From: an uncultured Bdellovibrionales bacterium
GTDB taxonomy: Bacteria; Bdellovibrionota; Bdellovibrionia; Bdellovibrionales; UBA1609
Reading direction: 5' to 3'
NCBI GenBank assembly: GCA_903833275.1
Contig: CAILEP010000007.1
Span: forward strand, 79,529-143,528
DNA length: 64,000 nucleotides
This document shows, piece by piece, positions 17,861-26,938 of the stretch. Both the position numbers and the translations under genes were made by a program. The notes beneath the pieces were generated by a model. That model was not told where the DNA came from. It ran no database searches and saw only the letters and a program-made list of their open reading frames with translations. Each line of letters opens with the position of its first letter. Position 1 is the first letter of the stretch.

Positions 17861-19960
17861 ATGGATGATATCTTTCAGTTTCTAAGAAAGTTCGAAAAGT
17901 ACACAAAGAACGCCGATCTATTTATGGCGTTTGGTTTAGTTTCGGTTTTAGCAGTTATGCTCATCCCGTTGCCCCCGTTCTTGCTCGATATTGCGCTCAC
18001 GCTATCTCTGACTCTTTCTATTCTTATTTTGCTTGTGGCTCTCTACACGAGAAAGCCACTCGATTTCAGCGTGTTTCCGAGCCTTTTATTGATCACGACC
18101 CTTTTTCGTCTTGCCCTGAACGTGGCGTCAACACGTTTGATTCTCACCGAAGGTCATAACGGCCCGCAAGCGGTTGGTCAGGTTATTTCGGCATTCGGTC
18201 AGTTCGTTGTGGGCAATAACTATGTCATCGGCTTTGTGGTCTTCGTCATCCTTGTCGTCATCAACTTTGTCGTTATCACAAAGGGTTCTGGTCGAGTGGC
18301 CGAGGTCGCCGCGCGCTTCACCTTAGATGCAATGCCTGGTAAGCAAATGTCAATCGATGCCGACATGAACGCCGGGCTTATCACTGAGAAAGAAGCTCGT
18401 CAGCGTCGGCGCGAAATTGAAATGGAAGCTGACTTTTACGGATCGATGGATGGTGCCAGCAAGTTCGTGCGTGGTGATGCGATCGCGGGTATTATTATCA
18501 CTATCGTCAATATTGTGGGCGGCCTTTTTATCGGGATGTTTCAGCGTAATCTCGATCTCGCCACTGCAGCAAAATACTATACAATGTTAACGATCGGTGA
18601 TGGCCTTGTGGCGCAAATACCGGCGCTCATTGTTTCTACAGCTGCTGGTATCGTGGTCACCCGTAATTCGGGCGGCCAAGACATGGGTCAGGACCTTGCT
18701 CGTCAGTTGTTTATGAAATGGAAGGCCCTAGCGATCGTTTCGGGCATTCTTACTATGCTTGGGATAGTGCCGGGGTTGCCTGGGTTGCCATTCTTTTTTA
18801 TGTCGGCGCTTCTGGGCGTCACCGCCTGGATGATTCGTCGCCTTGATCAAGACAAAGAAGATGTGGCGAAGAAGCATGTTCAAGATGAAGCCACGAAGCC
18901 CAAAAAAGAGAATATTGAAAGTCTTTTGCCTCTTGATCTTATTGAGCTTGAGGTGGGCTATGCGCTAATCAATGTCGTTGAATCGAACCAATCTGGCGAT
19001 TTGCTCGAACGAATCGTTAGCATTCGAAAGCAATTTGCGCTGGATCTGGGTATCGTCATCCCGAGCATTCATATTCGCGACAATTTACAGCTGAACCCCG
19101 GTGAGTACCGCGTAATGATCAAAGGTAACAAGGTTGCTGGCGGTACGTTGCGCGCAGATTGCATGCTAGCCATGGACCCAGGCAATGTCAGTGCGCGAGT
19201 CGATGGTATCGCGACTAAAGAGCCGGCGTTTGGGCTGGACGCAATTTGGATTTCAAAGAATTCAAAAGAAGAGGCCGAAATTGCTGGTTACACAGTGGTT
19301 GATTTGCCGACGGTTATGGCAACTCATATCACTGAGGTTATTCGCGCACACGCTTACGAACTCTTCGGCCGCCACGAAGCCGATTCGCTTATTGAAAACC
19401 TTAAAAAACAATATCCAAAAGTGGTTGAAGATCTTATCCCCAATGTTCTGGCGTTGGGTGTGGTGGTGAGAGTTCTGCAGAATCTCTTGAAAGAACACGT
19501 TTCGATTCGCGATTTGCGCACAATTTTTGAAGCTCTCGCCGACGAGGGCAGTCGCACCAAAGACACTGAGATGCTGACTGAGAACGTGCGTAAATCATTG
19601 GCGCGAACGATCACCCGAAAATACATGAATGATGAGGGCCAAGTGCAGGTAATGACAATGGGCCGTCAGCTCGAAGAGATGGTATCGAATTCGCTTCTGC
19701 AGACAGAGCAGGGTGTTCAGTTGGTTATGGACCCTCATTCAGCCCAGGATATGATTAATAGAATTGCGCGCACCATTGAAACGCATCCAGAAATTGCAGG
19801 CCAACCGATTCTGCTGACCAGCCCAACAGCGCGACGCCATATACATAAATTAACGGCGCGATTTATTCCGCAATTGATCGTTCTTTCGCACAACGAAATT
19901 ACAACCGACGCCAACATTTCATCTGTTGGCCAAGTAGAGGTCGTGGCAAATGCAGGTTAA
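17861..19960 (+). CDS. flhA: Flagellar export protein FlhA
   Basis: 699 residues, normal length. Eight membrane helices in the first 320 residues with the FHIPEP-type signature VFPSLLLITTLFRLALNVAS and the cytoplasmic loop GMPGKQMSIDADMNAG-like region, then the cytoplasmic chaperone-docking domain (about 360-699). Nonameric ring under the gate, uses the proton gradient. Overlaps flhF by 11 bases. Confidence 0.97.
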   Translation: MDDIFQFLRKFEKYTKNADLFMAFGLVSVLAVMLIPLPPFLLDIALTLSLTLSILILLVALYTRKPLDFSVFPSLLLITTLFRLALNVASTRLILTEGHNGPQAVGQVISAFGQFVVGNNYVIGFVVFVILVVINFVVITKGSGRVAEVAARFTLDAMPGKQMSIDADMNAGLITEKEARQRRREIEMEADFYGSMDGASKFVRGDAIAGIIITIVNIVGGLFIGMFQRNLDLATAAKYYTMLTIGDGLVAQIPALIVSTAAGIVVTRNSGGQDMGQDLARQLFMKWKALAIVSGILTMLGIVPGLPGLPFFFMSALLGVTAWMIRRLDQDKEDVAKKHVQDEATKPKKENIESLLPLDLIELEVGYALINVVESNQSGDLLERIVSIRKQFALDLGIVIPSIHIRDNLQLNPGEYRVMIKGNKVAGGTLRADCMLAMDPGNVSARVDGIATKEPAFGLDAIWISKNSKEEAEIAGYTVVDLPTVMATHITEVIRAHAYELFGRHEADSLIENLKKQYPKVVEDLIPNVLALGVVVRVLQNLLKEHVSIRDLRTIFEALADEGSRTKDTEMLTENVRKSLARTITRKYMNDEGQVQVMTMGRQLEEMVSNSLLQTEQGVQLVMDPHSAQDMINRIARTIETHPEIAGQPILLTSPTARRHIHKLTARFIPQLIVLSHNEITTDANISSVGQVEVVANAG

Positions 19961-21569
19961 GAAATTTGAAGCAAAATCGATAAAAGAAGCAATTGACCTG
20001 GTGAAATTTCATCTCGGCCCCGATGCAATTATTCTATCGGCCAAAGAAAACGTAAAACGCTTCGGCCTCATGGGTGAAACGAGTGTCGAAGTCACGGCGG
20101 CCGTTTCAGAAAATCGGTTACGTAAGAAGCAATTTGCTGAGCGCAAACTCGACACCCGTTCAAAAGAGAGGTTTCTCAAAGCCACCGCGAATAATCAAAA
20201 GAAGTTCATTGATAAGGTTTTCGATCAAAGCGAAATGAGTTCGGCTGAAATGGAAGAGGGCGATGAGCTTTACACCTCGCAGGCGCAAGAACAAACGGCT
20301 GCCGATGCGAATGCGGCTCTCAGGGCAGCAGCGGCAAAGGCCGCGGCTACTCCGGCCGTGCCAAGAGAAAATGGCATAACGGGCATTCGCTATGCTGACA
20401 TCGGCAATGACTCTTATCGTGAGGGCGGAGTGCAAACCGGCCACGCGCCGACACCGGCAGCTAATGCAAGAAGAACAAACTCGGCCCAGACTCAAACGGC
20501 GGCCCCCGCGGCTCGCCCAACCAAAGCCAGTTCATCGGCGCCCCAATCGTCGACCCCACAGACGGCGCAAACGTCAGTTGCCCAAACTACGGCGCTGACT
20601 CAAGGGGCTATCTCGACGGGCAGTGTAGCGAACGAAAAAATATCAGCACTGCAAAGCGAAATATCATACCTCAAGGGTCTACTCGATCGCTTTCAGCGCA
20701 TGCCCCAGGGTTTTGTTTCAATGCACCCGGGTGGCGAAGATGGTTTGCCCTACGAGCTCAGTTTTATGTTTAAGAAGCTGACAGACGCCGGCATGAGCCA
20801 CGCTAACGTGGTCGAAATTTTGAAAAAGGCCAATCAGCTTTTGCCTGCGGAGCAAAAGAAAAAAGCCCCCTTTGTTGATGGCTGGGTTATTAAATATCTT
20901 CTTGATCACCTTCAAATCGTTGATCGCCCATTTAAGAAAAAGTATCAAATTTTTCTAGGCCCAACCGGGCAGGGTAAAACATCGACCGTGGTGAAGCTGG
21001 CCTGCCAATTAATTATGAAGGCTAAGAAACGCGTCGCACTTATTTCGGGCGACCATGTAAAGGTCGGTGCACCCGATCAATTTAAGATCTATGCGCAGAT
21101 TTTGAATGCTCCTTATGCGATGATTAATTCGCAACAAGATTGGGAGCGCTTGATGCCCCAACTTGACGATGTGGATTATGTTTTTGTTGATACTCCCGGG
21201 GTTAATCTTAAAAATCCGATGGATCTCGACACAATCAAGAATATCTTACCGCCGACCGGTGTGGCCGCGGATACCCATTTCGTACAGTCGATAATGGCGC
21301 GCGACACAGAGGCCTTTGAGATCGCTGATCGTTTTCGCATTATCGGTTTTGACGATGTTATCTTTACTCGACTCGACGAAGCCGTGCAGCATGGGCTTAT
21401 TTATAACTTTCAAAAGAAGTTTCAACTGCCACTGCATTCGTTTGGTATCGGAAATTCAATACCCGATGATTTCGAGATGGCGACCAAAGAACGAGTCGTC
21501 GATCTTATATTTAACTTAAGTAACTACAGAAAAGAATCAAGCAAAGAATCAAGCAAAGGAAGAGGTTAG
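19950..21569 (+). CDS. flhF: Flagellar biosynthesis GTPase FlhF
   Basis: 539 residues. N-terminal basic domain (MQVKKFEAKSIKEAIDLVK, with LGPDAIILSAKE), a long Ala/Thr/Gln linker (about 110-225), then an SRP-type NG GTPase domain: G1 GPTGQGKTSTVVKLA (about 331-345), G3 VDTPG and G4 TRLDE. FlhF marks the pole for the flagellum, in line with a single polar flagellum. Paired with flhG immediately downstream. Confidence 0.94.
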   Translation: MQVKKFEAKSIKEAIDLVKFHLGPDAIILSAKENVKRFGLMGETSVEVTAAVSENRLRKKQFAERKLDTRSKERFLKATANNQKKFIDKVFDQSEMSSAEMEEGDELYTSQAQEQTAADANAALRAAAAKAAATPAVPRENGITGIRYADIGNDSYREGGVQTGHAPTPAANARRTNSAQTQTAAPAARPTKASSSAPQSSTPQTAQTSVAQTTALTQGAISTGSVANEKISALQSEISYLKGLLDRFQRMPQGFVSMHPGGEDGLPYELSFMFKKLTDAGMSHANVVEILKKANQLLPAEQKKKAPFVDGWVIKYLLDHLQIVDRPFKKKYQIFLGPTGQGKTSTVVKLACQLIMKAKKRVALISGDHVKVGAPDQFKIYAQILNAPYAMINSQQDWERLMPQLDDVDYVFVDTPGVNLKNPMDLDTIKNILPPTGVAADTHFVQSIMARDTEAFEIADRFRIIGFDDVIFTRLDEAVQHGLIYNFQKKFQLPLHSFGIGNSIPDDFEMATKERVVDLIFNLSNYRKESSKESSKGRG

Positions 21570-21570
21570 C

Positions 21571-22410
21571 ATGAGCGCGAGCATCCAATCGTTTCAGCTT
21601 CAGAAGAATAAGACCCGCACGATCAGTGTAACGTCGGGCAAAGGCGGCGTCGGCAAGACCACGCTGATTTCAAATCTCGCGCTGACGCTCAGTCAGCAGG
21701 GCAGCAAAGTTCTGATTCTTGATGGCGACCTGGGCATGGCCAACGTTGACGTCATGTACGGGCTGCGCGCGGCGCACTCGCTCGAATCAGTGTTGAGTGG
21801 CGAACTCGAAATTCGAGATATCATTGTTGAAGTAGCGCCGAATGTGCATCTGATACCGGGCGGCGGCGGAGTGTACGAGCTGCAAAATCTCAGTTCGATC
21901 GAAAAGAAAACGATACTAGATCAGGTCAGTCAGTTGAATGAACCCTATGATTATTTGCTAATCGACACCGCTTCGGGCATCAACGACAATGTGCTTTATC
22001 TCAATGCCGCAGCTCAAGAGATTCTTGTGGTGGTGACCCCTGAGCCGGCGAGTCTGACTGACTCTTATGCTTTGATTAAAGTGCTTAATAAAAAATATCG
22101 TGAACGTCGATTTTCAATTGTTGCCAATATGGTGCAAGACGAGGCGGAAGCCATGCAGGTCTATCGTCGCCTCAGTGACGTGGCCAGCCGGTTCTTAAGC
22201 GTCAGCCTCGACTACAAAGGGTACATACCTTCGGATAGCAACTTGAGGGTGGCAACAAAGTCGCAACAATTAGTGCTTCAATCTGACCCTCGATCTCCGT
22301 CTAGCATTGCAATTCGGATGCTAGCGGAAAAGCTAAGTGGTTACGCGCCAATGGGTCAAGTTAAAGGTGGCATGCTGTTTTTCTGGGAGCAAATGATTGG
22401 GGTCGCGTAG
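21571..22410 (+). CDS. flhG: Flagellar number regulator FlhG (MinD/ParA-like ATPase)
   Basis: 279 residues. MinD-type deviant Walker A TSGKGGVGKTTLISNLAL (about residues 21-38), GDLGMANVDVMYGL switch I, and LLIDTASGIND Walker B. FlhG (FleN, YlxH) stimulates FlhF GTPase and limits flagella to one per pole. One base after flhF. The C-terminus lacks an obvious FleQ-type partner motif. Confidence 0.93.
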   Translation: MSASIQSFQLQKNKTRTISVTSGKGGVGKTTLISNLALTLSQQGSKVLILDGDLGMANVDVMYGLRAAHSLESVLSGELEIRDIIVEVAPNVHLIPGGGGVYELQNLSSIEKKTILDQVSQLNEPYDYLLIDTASGINDNVLYLNAAAQEILVVVTPEPASLTDSYALIKVLNKKYRERRFSIVANMVQDEAEAMQVYRRLSDVASRFLSVSLDYKGYIPSDSNLRVATKSQQLVLQSDPRSPSSIAIRMLAEKLSGYAPMGQVKGGMLFFWEQMIGVA

Positions 22411-22487
22411 CAGATTAGGACTTTTGAGTCGCGATTCAGTTTGATAAAATTTATCGTAAGCGTGTGGAATAATTAAGGGGTGGGGAT

Positions 22488-23291
22488 ATGTCTAAAGCTA
22501 CAGGCGGCGCAAATGCCAGTGTGCTCTTACAGAAATACAAAGAAGAGCCAACTAAGGTAACCGCAAAGCAAAAAGATGCTCTTATTATGGAGTATGCTCC
22601 TCTCATAAAGTTCATTGCGCAGAAAATCGCAGTGCGCTTACCCTCTCATATTGAGCTCGATGATTTAATTTCGAGCGGGGTGATTGGCCTTATGGATGCC
22701 ATCGAAAAATATGACCCAAAACGAGACAATAAGTTTAAGACTTACGCTGAATTTCGAATTCGTGGTGCGATTCTCGATGAGCTTCGGGCTCAAGACTGGG
22801 TGCCGCGATCGGTTCGTGATAAAGCCAAAATGCTCGATAAAACAATGGTTGAGCTCGAATCGGCCCTGGGTCGCACGGCCACGGACGAAGAGGTGGCGGC
22901 TAAGCTCGGCTGCTCAATGGATGAATTTTACGACCTGATAAATCAGGTTCGGCCTGTGAGCGTGCTTTCGATCGATGAAGCCAGCACGTTTTCAAATGTC
23001 GACAAAATGTCGATTATCAATTTGCTTGAAAGCTGTAAGCTGAACAACCCGTTCAATCAATTGAAAATTAAGTCAGTAAAGCAGATTGTAACGAAATCAA
23101 TTGGAGAGTTGCCTGAGCGTCAGCGCTTAGTGCTTTCTCTTTATTATTACGAAGATCTTAATTTGAAAGACATCGGTAAAATCTTGCGCGTCACTGAAAG
23201 CCGCGTTTCGCAATTGCATGCCCAAGCCATTTCGCGTCTTCGCGCAAAGTTGACCATGCATTTTGAAGAGCAAGAACTAGAAGCTGTTTAG
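22488..23291 (+). CDS. fliA: Flagellar sigma factor sigma-28 (FliA)
   Basis: 267 residues with regions 2 (HIELDDLISSGVIGLMDAIEKYD), 3 and 4 (PERQRLVLSLYYYEDLNLKDIGKIL...TESRVSQLHAQAISRLR). Directs late flagellar genes such as flagellin. AAGGGGTGGGG precedes the ATG. Last gene of the run, converging on the RpoH-like gene 20 bases away with no terminator hairpin visible between them. Confidence 0.95.
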   Translation: MSKATGGANASVLLQKYKEEPTKVTAKQKDALIMEYAPLIKFIAQKIAVRLPSHIELDDLISSGVIGLMDAIEKYDPKRDNKFKTYAEFRIRGAILDELRAQDWVPRSVRDKAKMLDKTMVELESALGRTATDEEVAAKLGCSMDEFYDLINQVRPVSVLSIDEASTFSNVDKMSIINLLESCKLNNPFNQLKIKSVKQIVTKSIGELPERQRLVLSLYYYEDLNLKDIGKILRVTESRVSQLHAQAISRLRAKLTMHFEEQELEAV

Positions 23292-23311
23292 TAAAAGTCT
23301 AGGCGGGCGCA

Positions 23312-24403
23312 TCAGGTCGCCCCAGTCATCTGGGTTTTGATCTTTTTCATTATCTTAGCCTCGAGTTGGCGAGCGGCTTCGCGGGTCATGCCGTAGCGAT
23401 CGCCGATTTGTTGAAGCGTTAAGGGCTCGTCAGCTAACAGCCGATTCTCAAGAACAAAAGTTTCGCGCTCGGTGAGTGAGGGTCGAATTTTTTCAATTTG
23501 CGTATGTAGTATGTGAAGCTCTTCTCGATGGCCGAGCTCGTCGTCAGTGTCGATGGTTTCGGCGTTGGCGGTCACGTCAAGTAGGGTGGTCTTGTCTTCA
23601 GCGTCGCGTGGTTTGTCGAGGCTTACATCTCGTTGCAAAACGCGTTGGCTCATTTCTTTGACTTCGTCTTGGGGTATACCGAGGCGGCCGCTGATCTGCA
23701 TTGTGCCGGCCTCCATACCCATGCGTTCAAGTTCAGCACGGCTGCGTTGAAGTTCGTAAAACAGCTTTCGCTGCGTATGCGTTGTGCCGATGCGAACCAT
23801 TGAATAGTGCCGCATTAAGAATTCTTGAATTTGCCCGCGAATCCACCAAACAGCGTAAGTGATAAGTCTAACGCCTTTATGGGGGTTGAACTCTTTTACG
23901 GCCTGCATGAGGCCGACATTGCCCTCTTGAATAAGGTCAATTAGGCGCGCGCCAAACTTGGTGTACTCCATGGCGACTTTGACGACAAAACGCAAGTTCG
24001 AGGTAACAAGTTTTTGGGCGGCTTCGCGATCACCAGTCTCGCGGTAGCGTACGGCCAAATCATGCTCTTCTTCGCGGGTGAGGAGCGGGTACTTTCGAAT
24101 TTCGGCCATGTACCGAGCGACCGGGTCTGTGGACGACACTAGCTCTGTCGATTTGACAGGGGCAACCTTGGTTCTTGCCGACGACGTTCGCGCCGGTGCC
24201 GCTACTTTTTTGGCTTCAAGTTTTTCTATTTCGGCGATGATTTTATCATCGATATCGGGGCTAATATCTGCGATCAGGTTTTCATCCATAATTTCAGGAG
24301 TTAGGGTTTTGGGCTGTTTTTTCAGGCTTTTCGGCGCCGCGGCTTTTTTGGCAGCAGATTTTAATGTGGGCTTGGCTTTAATTTTAGCTATAGATTTAGC
24401 CAT
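23312..24403 (-). CDS. RpoH-like sigma-70 family factor with Lys/Ala N-terminal extension
   Basis: 363 residues. The first 95 are Lys/Ala/Pro-rich. Sigma region 1.2-2 follows (DPVARYMAEIRKYPLLTREEEHDLA), then region 2 with the RpoH-type -10 recognition helix (YAVWWIRGQIQEFLMRHY) and region 4 (LTLQQIGDRYGMTREAARQLEAKIMKKI). The QxxxEFxxRHxxMV pattern resembles heat-shock sigma-32. The N-terminal extension is atypical and could be a partner-binding or DNA-binding tail. It is downstream of, and 13 bases from, the PHA-family gene. rpoH would be the closest symbol. Confidence 0.87.
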   Translation of the reverse strand: MAKSIAKIKAKPTLKSAAKKAAAPKSLKKQPKTLTPEIMDENLIADISPDIDDKIIAEIEKLEAKKVAAPARTSSARTKVAPVKSTELVSSTDPVARYMAEIRKYPLLTREEEHDLAVRYRETGDREAAQKLVTSNLRFVVKVAMEYTKFGARLIDLIQEGNVGLMQAVKEFNPHKGVRLITYAVWWIRGQIQEFLMRHYSMVRIGTTHTQRKLFYELQRSRAELERMGMEAGTMQISGRLGIPQDEVKEMSQRVLQRDVSLDKPRDAEDKTTLLDVTANAETIDTDDELGHREELHILHTQIEKIRPSLTERETFVLENRLLADEPLTLQQIGDRYGMTREAARQLEAKIMKKIKTQMTGAT

Positions 24404-24416
24404 GTTGGGCCACCCG

Positions 24417-24722
24417 TTAGGCTAAAGAATCTTCAAGCTTCTTCTTGAGGGTGCTTTCAACCATCCCTTTAAAGAGGGCGAGGGTAAGTGGTAGGTCAAT
24501 ATGAAGTTCGACTTCAGAGCCGTTTGACCCCGCGCGAACCTGCATATTGGCTTTAAATAATTTGCCGTGCGCCACCCCAGTCATCTTGTCTTCATCAAAT
24601 TTGCAGGTGTAGCTAGGGTCCAATCTCTTTAGGTCGCTGTCGTTATTCAGTACCGCTTTTACTTTGGTAAAAGCTTCAGAGGGTTTCAGGCCGGTTTTTT
24701 GTTGAATTACAAGCTTTGGCAT
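24417..24722 (-). CDS. Polyhydroxyalkanoic-acid-system family small protein
   Basis: 101 residues. The pattern MPKLVIQQKTGLKPSEAFTKVKAVL...G..FKANMQVRAGSNGSEVELHIDLPLTLALFKGMVESTLKKKLEDSL matches the small family found near PHA-granule genes (PHA_gran_rgn type), whose biochemical role is unclear. It precedes the RpoH-like sigma gene by 13 bases and is likely co-transcribed with it. No other PHA genes are in the window. Confidence 0.7.
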   Translation of the reverse strand: MPKLVIQQKTGLKPSEAFTKVKAVLNNDSDLKRLDPSYTCKFDEDKMTGVAHGKLFKANMQVRAGSNGSEVELHIDLPLTLALFKGMVESTLKKKLEDSLA

Positions 24723-24850
24723 AGAGCTAAGTTAAGCTTTTTGCCGAGGGCTGTCTAGTGCCGCGAACACAAAAATTATGCAGCTACTGTCTGGTTTTAG
24801 CTCGATCTAACACTTGATCTAAAATCGCCATCGTGCGAAATTGTTTGCCT

Positions 24851-26650
24851 ATGAAATTTATCGCACAAACCAAAAGAACGAATTACTGTGGTGACCTTCG
24901 AATTGAACATAAAGGGCAAAAAACCGTCCTGATGGGATGGGTGAATACACGCCGCGATCATGGCGGGCTTGTATTTGTCGACCTTCGCGATCGCGCCGGC
25001 CTTGTTCAAATCGTAATGAACCCGCAAGAGGCGGCCTGTCAAGCGGCTAAAGATGTGCGTGGTGAATACGTCGTTGCGATCGAAGGTATCGTGCGCGCTC
25101 GACCAGAGGGTATGCGTAATAAAAATTTAAAAACCGGTGATATTGAAGTTGAAGCTCAACGCGTTGAAATTCTCTCAGAAGCGCGCACCTTGCCGTTCGA
25201 CCCCTCAGACGAAAAAGTTTCTGAAACTTTACGGCTCAAATATCGCTACCTCGATCTACGTTCCCCCCGATTGCAAGGCCATTTGATTAAGCGCCATGAG
25301 GTGATGATGCTAGTGCGCGAGGGCTTGCATGCTAAAGGTTTTGTCGAAGTTGAAACTCCAATTTTATATAAAAGCACTCCAGAAGGTGCGCGCGACTATC
25401 TTGTGCCCTCACGTGTGAACCCTGGCACTTTTTATGCTTTGCCTCAGAGCCCACAGACATTGAAGCAGCTCTTGATGATCTCGGGCATGGATAAATATTT
25501 TCAAATCGCTCGCTGTTTTCGCGACGAAGATCTGCGCGCTGATCGGCAGCCCGAGTTTAGTCAGATTGATTTAGAAATGAGTTTTGTTGATCGCGATGAC
25601 GTGATGGCGGTCGCTGAAGATGTCGTTCGTCTTATCTGGAAGCGCATTAAGAATGTCGATGTCGGGCCAGTGCCTGTCATGACCTACACTGAAGCCATGA
25701 ATCGTTTCGGGTGCGACAAGCCCGATCTTCGTATTTCTTGGGAGCTCAAAGATCTTACTGAGAAATTGAAAACCTCAACGTTCAAAGTTTTTTCAGATGT
25801 CGCGAGCCGAGGCGGAGCGATCAAAGGCCTTTATGTTCCGGGGGCCGGGGGCTTTTCGCGTGGGCAATTTGATAAGCTCACAGATAAAGCAAAACAAATG
25901 GGGGCTAAGGGTCTCGTCTACATCAAGATTGACGAAAAGAACCAAGTTACGTCGCCTGTTTCAAAATTTTTTAGCGAAACCGAATTGCGCGATATTTACA
26001 ACGCCTGTGGTGGTGATGCCACTCGCGGCAACGGCACTGTATTTATTGTGGCCGATGACTTCAGCGTGAGCTGCGCAGCACTTTCGGCATTGCGTTTACA
26101 TTTAGCGGCTGAGCTAAAGGCTATCGATACGGCACAAGATCGATTTCTGTGGGTTGTTGACTTCCCACTTCTTGAGTACGCCGCAGAAGAAAAACGTTGG
26201 GTGGCTTGTCATCATCCGTTTACCGCTCCGAAAGATGAAGATCTCGATGCGCTCGTGAACAAACGCGAGAGTGAATTTTCTCGGCTTAAAGCGAAAGCTT
26301 ACGACTTTATTTGCAACGGCAATGAAGTCGCGGGCGGCAGCATTCGAATTCACAGCGGTGAAGTGCAGAAATTTATGTTTGATGCGCTCGGGATGTCAGA
26401 AGACGAAATCAAACTCAAGTTCGGATTTTTTATTGAAGCATTGACCTACGGCACGCCCCCTCATGGCGGCATCGCTTGGGGCCTAGATCGCTTGGTTATG
26501 ATTTTATGTGGCACCGAAGCCATTCGCGAAGTTATCGCGTTTCCGAAAACAGCGAAGGCGACGGATCTGATGGCTGAAGCGCCGAGTACGGTGTCGAGGG
26601 CACAGCTCATTGAACTAGGCATTCGCCTCATCGAGACAGGCCCAGTTTAA
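24851..26650 (+). CDS. aspS: Aspartate-tRNA ligase
   Basis: 599 residues from the ATG at 24851 (a GTG at 24833 would add six unconserved residues). N-terminal anticodon-binding OB fold (about 8-105), class II motif 2 FRDEDLRADRQPEFSQID, bacterial insertion (GAD) domain (about 290-420), and motif 3 GIAWGLDRLVMI near the C-terminus. Charges tRNA-Asp. Whether it is Asp-specific or also mis-charges Asn for GatCAB cannot be settled here. The stop codon is inside the left arm of a long inverted repeat. Confidence 0.96.
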   Translation: MKFIAQTKRTNYCGDLRIEHKGQKTVLMGWVNTRRDHGGLVFVDLRDRAGLVQIVMNPQEAACQAAKDVRGEYVVAIEGIVRARPEGMRNKNLKTGDIEVEAQRVEILSEARTLPFDPSDEKVSETLRLKYRYLDLRSPRLQGHLIKRHEVMMLVREGLHAKGFVEVETPILYKSTPEGARDYLVPSRVNPGTFYALPQSPQTLKQLLMISGMDKYFQIARCFRDEDLRADRQPEFSQIDLEMSFVDRDDVMAVAEDVVRLIWKRIKNVDVGPVPVMTYTEAMNRFGCDKPDLRISWELKDLTEKLKTSTFKVFSDVASRGGAIKGLYVPGAGGFSRGQFDKLTDKAKQMGAKGLVYIKIDEKNQVTSPVSKFFSETELRDIYNACGGDATRGNGTVFIVADDFSVSCAALSALRLHLAAELKAIDTAQDRFLWVVDFPLLEYAAEEKRWVACHHPFTAPKDEDLDALVNKRESEFSRLKAKAYDFICNGNEVAGGSIRIHSGEVQKFMFDALGMSEDEIKLKFGFFIEALTYGTPPHGGIAWGLDRLVMILCGTEAIREVIAFPKTAKATDLMAEAPSTVSRAQLIELGIRLIETGPV

Positions 26651-26759
26651 AAGACCCATCTGCTTTGTTACTCATTCGCTCGCTTGTGCGACCTACGGAT
26701 ACGTAGGTCTCCGCGCTAGCTTCATTCGCGCCTCGCATCTGGGCCTTTTAAACTGGGCC
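26639..26759 (+). repeat. Complex inverted repeat at the 3' end of aspS
   Basis: Perfect 15-bp arms GGCCCAGTTTAAAAG (26639-26653, containing the aspS stop codon) and CTTTTAAACTGGGCC (26745-26759) enclose an inner perfect hairpin GACCTACG-GATA-CGTAGGTC (26690-26709). The arms continue as an imperfect palindrome inward. It may terminate aspS, although no T-run follows, or be a REP/BIME-like mobile element. Confidence 0.7.
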
Positions 26760-26809
26760 TGGGCGTTGGTCGAAGTTGGGGCCATCTGCTTTGTTACTCA
26801 TTCGCTCGC
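26656..26809. repeat. 28-bp direct repeat, two copies (26656-26683, 26782-26809)
   Basis: An identical 28-base sequence starting CCATCTGCTTTGTTACTC occurs at 26656-26683 and again at 26782-26809. The first copy is inside the aspS inverted repeat, the second 22 bases beyond its right arm, as if half of a repeat element had been copied. Confidence 0.8.
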
Positions 26810-26826
26810 CGAGTCTTGTCTCAGAA

Positions 26827-26934
26827 TTAGACGTTTGGACCATCGAAAGTCTAAGGGCCGCGGCCGATGAGTGGCATGAGTGAAAACTCACCACCGCAGG
26901 CAAGGATGCCACGCGGTTAGGCACAGGAGGTGCC
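26827..26934 (+). promoter_or_regulatory. Structured mRNA leader with GGA-loop hairpins (CsrA/RsmA-site-like)
   Basis: Consecutive hairpins precede the ribosome-binding site of the 26939 gene. TTAGAC/GTCTAA (26827-26854) has GGA in its loop. GTGG-CA-TGAGT/ACTCA-CCAC (26871-26894) has a GAAA tetraloop. ACCGC-A-GGCA/TGCC-AC-GCGGT (26893-26917) has loop AGGA within CAAGGATG. GGCAC/GTGCC (26920-26934) has loop AGGAG, which contains the Shine-Dalgarno AGGAGG. GGA in hairpin loops, one over the SD, is the known CsrA/RsmA binding arrangement. Confidence 0.55.
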
Positions 26935-26938
26935 AGCC

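Noticed and set aside
26827..26934. A c-di-GMP (GEMM-type) riboswitch
   Set aside because: The leader has a GAAA tetraloop, but the conserved GEMM core and tetraloop-receptor sequences are missing.
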